Source: Saccoglossus kowalevskii
Lineage: Eukaryota > Hemichordata > Enteropneusta > Harrimaniidae
Length of the DNA: 23,838 bases
Direction of reading: 5' to 3'
Assembly (NCBI RefSeq): GCF_000003605.2
Contig: NW_003155748.1
Span: 229,227 to 253,064, forward strand
Positions 11,101 to 20,100 of this stretch are shown piece after piece. Positions within the stretch are counted from its first letter, which is position 1. Every line of letters starts with the position of its first letter. The position numbers were made by a program, and so were the translations under genes. The notes beneath the pieces are model-generated. The model saw only the letters and a list, made by a program, of their open reading frames with translations. It was not told the DNA's origin and did not search any database.

Positions 11101-14100
11101 TAATCTGCGTTATGTTAAAACATTACAAGAAGACAACTGCTGTTGCAAAAATAAATAATATCAGTACAAAACATTTTTGAAACAACCCTCTCTGACACTA
11201 AGCAATGCTTTCTAGTAAAAATGCAGAAAATTTAAAAGTACTAGGTACTACAAACTCTTGCTGATTGAATAAATTACAAAAGTTTCCATGGAAACAATGA
11301 CTTTAGATTTCTCCCTGGTGTTAAGCCCTACTTTGTTGGTTATTTTGAATTGAGAATTGATCAAAACACATAATTTGGGTACCCAAATTTTTCCCTCAGA
11401 CTTAAAGTAGAAGTAAACGGCCACAAGGGAAAAGTCAAAAGTATGTAATTCTCAACATAATAACTTTAGAATTCACAACAAATTAGTAACCCAAATCATT
11501 ACAGGTCAAAGAAGAATCCTTTCAACAAAGCACAATATATACATGGCCGATGAGAAATGTACATTTTTAGAAAGAGGGGAGGTCAATAGAGGAGTATATT
11601 GCATGTTAACTTTTACCTTGGTACGACTTTCACTGTTCCATCTGGTCGTTTTTGTTTCAGACTATTGATCTGTGCGGCTAACCGATCAGCTTCTATTTTA
11701 GACTGCTGTTTTAACTTCTTAAGGTGTGACACGACACTGTATCCCAAACAGTTTTCCACATTATCAGGTATTAAATTTGGGGTCCCCATACGCCGTAGTG
11801 CGGTACGAAGTGACTGCAAAAAATTGGCGCATATTAAAACAATGATTGTTGTGATCGATGCCAAGTATACAGCATTTGTAAAACACATGAATTTTAAACA
11901 CGCACTGTGCAGAGAACATCAACATCGGCACAAATAAAATAGTCCGAGAGGTGGCAGATAAAAAACAAGTCATTAAAAATGACAAAGTCCCTGTTAAATT
12001 TTTGAAAGTTCTCTTTGTGCTTATCATATTAAAGCGGAGAGGTTGTCGCGAGCGTGTCCTTGAAACTTGGGTTCCAAGTATCGTATACAAAAAGATTGTT
12101 TATTTACATCAAAAAACAAGATGCCTGCCAGTCGACCATCTTTGATCCAATTGCAAAATAAATCGTCATGGACATGTATCCTAACATGTATAATCTATGT
12201 ACCAAGCATGTCCAAAATACAACATTTTCAAAAATCAAGATGACTGCCAGTCGGCCATTTTGAATCAAATCGCTAAACCACTGCATGTGCATATGTCCAA
12301 CATAAGGTACTAGACACATGCAAAGAATGAACGGAATCGGTCCACAGGATTCTGAAATATGACTCTGGACAGACTGACGGATGGACGGATGGACACGCGG
12401 ACGGACAGCCTCAGGAACTCACAGATGGTCGGGACATGTATCCTAACATGTATGATCTATGTACTAAATTTGAATGAAAACTGACAAAGCATGTCCAAAA
12501 TACAACATTTTCAAAAAACAAGATGGCTGCCAGTCGGCCATTTTGAATCGAATCGCTAAAGCACTGCATGTGCATATGTCCCACATAAAGTACTAGGCAC
12601 ATGCAAAGAATGAATGAAATCGGTCCAAGGGATTCTGAGATATGACTCCGGACGGACGCACGGATGGACGAATGGACACGCGGACGGACAGCCTCAGGAA
12701 CTCACAGATGGTCGGGACATGTATCCTAACATGTATGATCTATGTACTAAATTTGAATGAAAACTGACAAAGCATGTCCAAAATACAACATTTTCAAAAA
12801 ACAAGATGGCTGCCAGTCGGCCATTTTGAATCGAATCGCTAAAGCACTGCATGTGCATATGTCCCACATAAAGTACTCGGCACATGCAAAGAATGAATGA
12901 AATCGGTCCAAGGGATTCTGAGATATGACTCCGGACGGACACACGAAGACCAAATTATAAGTTTTCGGACTTCGTCCGAACAGGGACTAAATATTAAAGT
13001 GACAATCCTGTCACCAACTTTCTAAATTAGATTTTCAAATCAAAAGCTTATAACACTGATATTGATAAAAAATCAATATTCCATGATATGATATGAAAAT
13101 GATATTCTAGAGCCCTGAGCTGGCTCCAAACATTTGATTTTTATTCAGTCTAGCCAAAACAGAATTGAGGTATGGTTACATGCATTGTCAAATCACTCAC
13201 CCCTGCATAGTAGCTTGGTACGGTTTTGAGGTAGTTATCAAACGTCTGTCTCCACTTGGCACTTGGCTTCAACTTATGCACCTTAAAAAGTTCATCTGCA
13301 AAAAAACACAAGAATCAAAATTCACTGAAAAACTGCGAAACATTTGTTTTTATATCTGGCTTTTAATTTTGATATGAATGTAAGCAGCAATACCATATTT
13401 GCTTTATTAGAAGTGCACATATGCTGACAAAAATATTTATTGAAAGCTGGATCATTAAAACATTCAAATTATTTTGACCATGGACACACTTCTAAATTTA
13501 CATAAGTGCATGTGCTACCAATAGAGCGAATACAGCATGTGAATTATGTTAATGATAAGTAAAATGAACCACAGACCTTAGAAAGAGATCACTTTCTAAG
13601 GTACATGAATAAAATGACTGCTGTTCTTTTTTCACATACATAAAGGAACTCAACTTTTAATTGCTTTCTCACAAAAACAAATTGAAAAGTATTTTTTATA
13701 AATAGTTTGTTGATAGTATTGAATATCATAGTCGTCTCTTCTGAGCGACTTGTTTTCATGTGCAATTTAAAAGTACAAACCATACAGTGTACTGTGCCCA
13801 TATTTGGAATTAGTTGACAGGATTTTTCGCCAGCCACCTGTCTACCTGTAAGTTAGACACTTTCTGGCTATTAACCTGCGAGGTGACAGGGCTGTGCGAT
13901 CATATTCCTACCATAGAGGCACTACTATGGTTATTTTTACCATCGCAATCATCTTTTTCATGGGTTGCATGTTATAATCAGCGTTTACTCACCTAGTAAT
14001 GGAATCAACATAGGGTAATTATACGGCAATACAAATAGATTCACACAGGTTAAGCTGACGCTGGCTTTGAGATAACCAAAGGGATAGCCTAGGTCTGAGT

Positions 14101-17100
14101 ACTTACAACTATTGCTTACAAAAACCTGCAATCAAGAAAAAAATACATTAAACCTGGTGAAGCATGAGTGTGGAAGATGAAACATTTATCTCATCAATGG
14201 TAAAGTCACAATGAGTCACATTTAGTCTTGCAAATGTTTTGGTTCAATTTGCAGTAAATTCAATATTAAAATTAAACATTACATTTTTAAGTAATTATTA
14301 AAAAGTAATACTCAATAACATATAAAGGACTACTTTGCGGAAGGTTACAAAGGTGGTGAAAAGGTCAATGATATTTACATTTTGTAGTATACTGTAAAAT
14401 ACTTTATTTTCGTTTGGAATTAATTTTTGCTATTTTCGCTGAAGGAATGAATTAGTGAAAATAAAATCCAGCGAATATACCTTTTTTCCTATATTTTACA
14501 TTCAACTCGTGAAAAATCAGTGTAAATAAATTCCATAAAAAACACCCCAAAAGTGTGTTCAGCGGAAATTAAGTCCAGCTAAAATAAAGTATTTTACAGT
14601 ATCTGCACTGGGAACTGTAGTAAATAGGCGATTCTAAAATCACAATTAGTGTTAATTATGTAGGACATCACAGAGAATTACATTGTGTTATATATTATAC
14701 ATGAAGTTGTTTGATTCTGACAAACAGAAATTGACAGATTTGTCTCACAGGATAGTGTTGTAGAGAAAAAAAACATAGCTGTGCAGTGAGATAATGCAGA
14801 TGATTTTCAAAAACATGAGCTGTTATTTTTTATTTTATTGAAAGGAGCCAATCATCCTGAAGTTAACAGATATTCTTTGTGATAACGATGACCACAATTT
14901 TTAATGTACATGAGAAAAAAGAGACAACACATGACACAGACAGTGTTTATTGTCCTCATCTGATAGAACAACATTCTCCTTAAAAACTAATACTGCTTGT
15001 TTGGTTGTATGGGTACATTTTACTCTACTGTAAAACACTTTATTTTACCTGGAATAAATTTGGGCTGAAAAAACTTTTTGGGTGTTTTGTATGGAATTTA
15101 TTTTTACTGATTTTTTTTTTACTGGAGTTGATTGTAAAATATGGGAAAAATGTATATTCACTAGATTTTATTTTCACTGAATCATTCCTTCAGCGAAAAT
15201 GAATTCCAAGCGAAAATAAAGTATTTTACAGTAATTTATACAGTCTATTTCGCATTCAGTGAAAGGGAGTCAAATCCCAAACTCCCTGATGCAAGGCGTA
15301 CACGCTAAGCACTGAACTACACCTTCCCCACCTAATTTTAATTCATGTTCAGATGTATAAATTCCTAACCAACGGTTAAATCACAATGACCTTAATTACC
15401 TGCCAACATAATTGCGGTGATTTTCTTTCTAAAATAAACTGTGTCAGCGGCGACGGTTCTAGTTCATATTTGTCGAATGGTAAATTATCGAATATCATCG
15501 GCTCGCAGTCTGAACACACAAATCTAACAACTGGATGAGCATCTCTTGGAGGCTGCAGAAAAAAAATACATGTATGTAAATTAGAATACAAACTATTTTG
15601 AATAAATTCTTCTTTATACAAAAGTGCATGTGATCAATATTAATTTTACAATGAAACACAAGTAGTCACTAATCAAAAACTTATGGGTTTGTTTTGGGTA
15701 ACAATCACTCAATATTAATAAATAAATGTTAGAAGATTAAAAAAAAATTATATGCAAATAAGAAGTACACCTCACACGCTATCAAATCATGATGGCCACT
15801 AAACATATCCAGACACGGTAAATATCAGAATTAAGGTTATTTTTAAATTTGAGACTATGGTAAAGAACAGCAATTTGGGCTTAAAAACATAGTTACTATA
15901 ATATAAAAGACTTGATTATTAGCTGTATTATGATGATACCTACGTGTGCTAAATCGAAACACAGTGAATAACATTGTAAGCAAATTCAATCAGAGAATAT
16001 GCAGTCTCCTTCACAAAACCAAGAGTTTAAAATATGAATACATGTGTATCCATGCAACATCAAATCCTAGGGAACATTTGTCGTTTAACATTACTGATCA
16101 ATCAAAAAAATGTTTTTTGATTTTAAAGCAATAACTGAAAACAGGCATTTTCTGAATATTAGTGTAGGAACAAGCCTATGGGATCACACTACAGCTGCCA
16201 GGTACTACTTACCAGCGTTGGTGCGGTAGAATCTGGCCAAAATGACTCTGGTATCGGCCAATGACCCATGGGAACACCAGTTTTGGGGTTTGGCCTAACG
16301 TAAATAATCTTGTGGCAGCAATGCCACGCTGTACTGGACATGCATGTCGGTGATATGGATCGTAAATTATTGCCAGGCACTCCAGGCCCAAGGTGATTCA
16401 GCAGTGAGTTTTTATCTGTAGTTAAACAAAATTAAATACAACACTATAATTTTCTTGTCAAAATGTTGAAGCAACTTTTGTATATCTTTCCATTTATTCA
16501 TTCATTTTGAATCAAATTTACCATTGTCTATTTTTGAAAAAAAATTGAATGAAACTGTGTATACACAGGTTGATTTTGAAAACTGTGACAACAAAATGGT
16601 TTTGGTGCTAATTTGCTAACACTTGTCAATTCAGTTAAATATTAAAAAGTAGTCAGTACACATCAAATTCATATACCACGGTAAGTAAATAACAATACAC
16701 AATTGTTAGCCCATTATTGTTAGTATGACAATAGAAAGCTTAAAAAGAACAATTCATTTTATTTTTTTCATTATCAGACATTTTGAAATTCCTATGATTT
16801 TAATTTTAGTCCAAATGTATGAAATCAAATCAAAATGTTTTAAAATTGTTTCTGATGACACAGGGAATAGAGATGGTCACAAGAACATAAAGAGTGTAGT
16901 GTCTGATTTTTAGCTCTTTCAAGCACAGTTCAACGCTATTTCAACATTATATCGTTCACCAATTGTAACAATTATATGCCTCACCTTTTTCTTCTTTACC
17001 TCTGCTATTATCAACATTGTTATTCTCAATTAATGGACCATTAGTCTGTCTTTCTGTATCTATGACAACTGGAGACTTCCGGTCAATGTTATTGCTAAGT

Positions 17101-20100
17101 AAAAGTGGTTTATTTGCTGAAAACATAAAAACCACTGAATCGTTAGACTGGTAACCAAAGGGGACGGGTATCAGCAAGCATTGGAAGAGGAATAAATCTG
17201 AACTGAAACAAGATAAATTGTACATCCATGTTTCTCATAAAAATGCAGGGAGGAGAGGGGAGGCCGAGGGGGAGGATGGGGGCCGAGAGAGGAAGGAGTA
17301 AGGAGAGGAGAGGGGGAAGAAATAGAGGGGGAGAGGAGAGGGGAAGATAGGGGCAGAGAGGGAGAGGAGTAAGAGGAGGAGAGGGGGAGGAGTAAGGAGA
17401 GGAGGGGGAAGGAGTAAGAAGAGGAGGGGAAGGAGTAAAAATAGGAGAGGGGAGGAGTAAGAAGAGGAGAGGGGAGGAGTAAGGAGAGGAGAGGAGTAAG
17501 GAGAGGAGTGGGAAGGAGTAAGGAGAGGAGAGGGGAGGAGTAAGGAGAGGAGGGGGAAGGAGTAAGGAGAGGAGAGGGGAGGAGTAAGGAGAGGGGAGGA
17601 GTAAGGAGAGGAGTGGGAAGGAGTAAGGAGAGGAGAGGGGAGGGGAGGAGTAAGGAGAGGAGGGGGAATGAGTAAGGAGAGGAGAGGGGAAGAGTAAGGA
17701 GAGGAGGGGGAAGGAGTAAGGAGAGGAGAGGGGAGGAAAATGGGAGGATAGGAGGAAGAAAGGGGGACAGGCAAGGGGAAGAGAAGCAGGGACTTATATT
17801 TTGCTGAAAGCTTTAAAAACTATTCTTCATTGATTGAATAAAATATGTATACCCACCCACACAAAACCACCCTACCCAACCACCCACATCAAAACCAGAA
17901 TAGTTTCTTTTCCATAACTAAACAATGACAGAATACATGTATCAAACGCAACATCAATAATTTTTAACAACATTTGCTAATTCTAGTACACCATGGCAAT
18001 TCAAATTGCTGTCATAGGAAAATAAACAATGTTGACATATGCTGCTCAATATGTCAAACTGACAACAAGATGACATCAAAGGCTTGCATAAAAACATACA
18101 TACCTTCAACGCTCACCGGCATCGGTTCTGGACCGTAAAGTTCAAAATTAAGTACAACACCACTCAGAACTTTTTGAGTTAACGACTCTAAACACTGGTG
18201 AAGCTGCTTGATAGAATTCACGATGTAAGAACGACCTACGGTATAGATATAATTTAGGTTAGAATGCTGTGATGTAGATAGTAAAGGTATACAACATCTA
18301 TGTGTGGATATAATATGGGAAAGAAACTGATCAATATTAGCAATATTAACGCCGATATCACTAACAAAATGAACAAAATGTTGTAGATCAAAATTTGAAC
18401 CTTTGAAGTGAAAAGGTTGTTAGGAGTTGTGTAACTTACCGCCTGTAACATCACACATGGCGTTAATTGGACAATCCTCCGCTGGCGGCAAAGGATGGGC
18501 TGGATTCCGGTCAATGTACGGATTGGGAGTGGATGGCATCCGCAAGACAATGGAAAACAATCTCTGATCCCACCGGAATGGTTCCTTTGTCAGTTCACTT
18601 CCGGGATGGGAGGAATGCATAGGAAGATGAAGCTGAGAGAAGAAAGTAAACAATATTTGTTGGCATATCGTTATATGGGTTGAATGAGATCTTGAGGATT
18701 GGCTCTGGCTTAGACACTTTTGATACAGGAATTAATTAATCTGAAGTTTTGCAAAATTAATAGTTGTGGCTGGATATTTGAAAGCCTGCAGAAAAAGCGA
18801 CACAAGTCTCATTTATGAATCAACCCACACATTGCATGTATTTTAACCAATTTTCAACTAAAAATTAATGCTAGAGAAAAGCCGAATGTTCAGGGGAAAT
18901 TTCTAAAGTCATGCAGTTACCCATTGTTATTTATTTGATGGACCTTTTTGTTCATCAAAATATAAAGAATTTGCAATTTATTTTACTCATCAGCTGTGTC
19001 CATCCATAATGTACATTACACTATATGCGCTACCCCGGTATTCTAATTGAAATACTTTTCATATATATAATTACAACTTTTGAGATGTGATACATCAGTG
19101 ATGTAATGGTAATTTAATTTCATAATATCTATTTTTATCCCAGAGAATGGGCAACCACTTTTGCTGGAGATCTGAGCATGTATACCATATCGACTATGGC
19201 TTTATTTGATTGCTAGGACATAGTACAGTTTCACATGCAATGTACAAGTACGAAAACGTCACTTAGTATAGTACTCCATTCATTTTGACAATCCAAATTA
19301 TTTTATTATGACTTCTTTTACTTTATTAGTAGATTCAACATGCAGCCTGTTGATTGATATACATTTTAGAGCTATGGTCATTATTTATATCTCAAATCTT
19401 CAGATAATTTTAGCAAATCAAGGTTGGGCTACTACTCTTCTGTCGGGACCCAAGGAACACAAAAACCATTTTGTAAACAAAGAAGAACACTTCAGCAGAC
19501 GGATGAGTAGGTGGGAGCTGACAGTCACTACTAGACAGACAAAACTTTATGGGCTGAAACTAATTTGCAGAACAAAATAATTAAGAGGATCAAATTTGAT
19601 TGTATTTCGCAAGTAAGGAACTTTGATAAAATTTGACCAAACAAGTTAAAATAAATCAAATGTGACAGATTATTAAAAAAAAAAAAATACCCAATAATGT
19701 AATGTGTAATGATTATTTGCTTCTTACCTCTTCTTGTGTCCCTGTTGAACTGCTCAGTTTATTACCATCTGTTAACGTGATTATCATGGCAGGTTCCAGG
19801 AAAAATGGATTACGTCCCTGGAAAAACAAAATTCAGTATGTTTAATTTATCTATAATAATATCAGGTCTGACGAGTTATTGCTAAATTAACTATATGCCG
19901 CAGAAAAAAATTATTACACCATAAAAGTATGAACTTTGGTTCAAACTATGCTTGGGTTGATTGTGTCATCCATATTTTAATGTAGAAAACTATTTTATCA
20001 TGTAATTTTTGAAAATGCTATGAATCCCAAATTATGGTTTATAGCCCATTTCAGAGCAATATTGGGAATTAAACTGCTATAAATATTCAATATAATCCAT

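Larger units (their letters stand above)
13296..13992 (-). other. INTS6: INTS6 intron H-I
   Basis: 697-nt intron. Contains MITE B (13391-13537) and a perfect 11-bp-stem hairpin (13575-13602). The rest is unassigned. Confidence 0.6.
14126..15399 (-). other. INTS6: INTS6 intron G-H with an inverted MITE pair and a tRNA-like sequence
   Basis: 1274-nt intron holding MITE A copies at 14390-14601 and 15026-15233 in opposite orientation and a tRNA-like sequence at 15259-15329. The remainder is unassigned. Confidence 0.7.

Noticed and set aside
12104-12953. Several similar minus-strand open frames (CRVLYVGHMHMQC type)
   Set aside because: They repeat with the 283-bp satellite unit and have no independent coding evidence.
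15259-15329. Functional tRNA-Ala gene
   Set aside because: The anticodon stem pairs poorly and the T arm is altered; more like a SINE head or pseudogene.
17235-17774. 179-codon minus-strand open frame rich in Ser, Pro and Leu
   Set aside because: It is the translation of the purine/pyrimidine minisatellite, is open only because the repeat lacks stops, and lies inside an INTS6 intron.
19308-19580. 90-codon plus-strand open frame
   Set aside because: No recognisable motif, antisense inside an INTS6 intron; no support beyond lack of stops.
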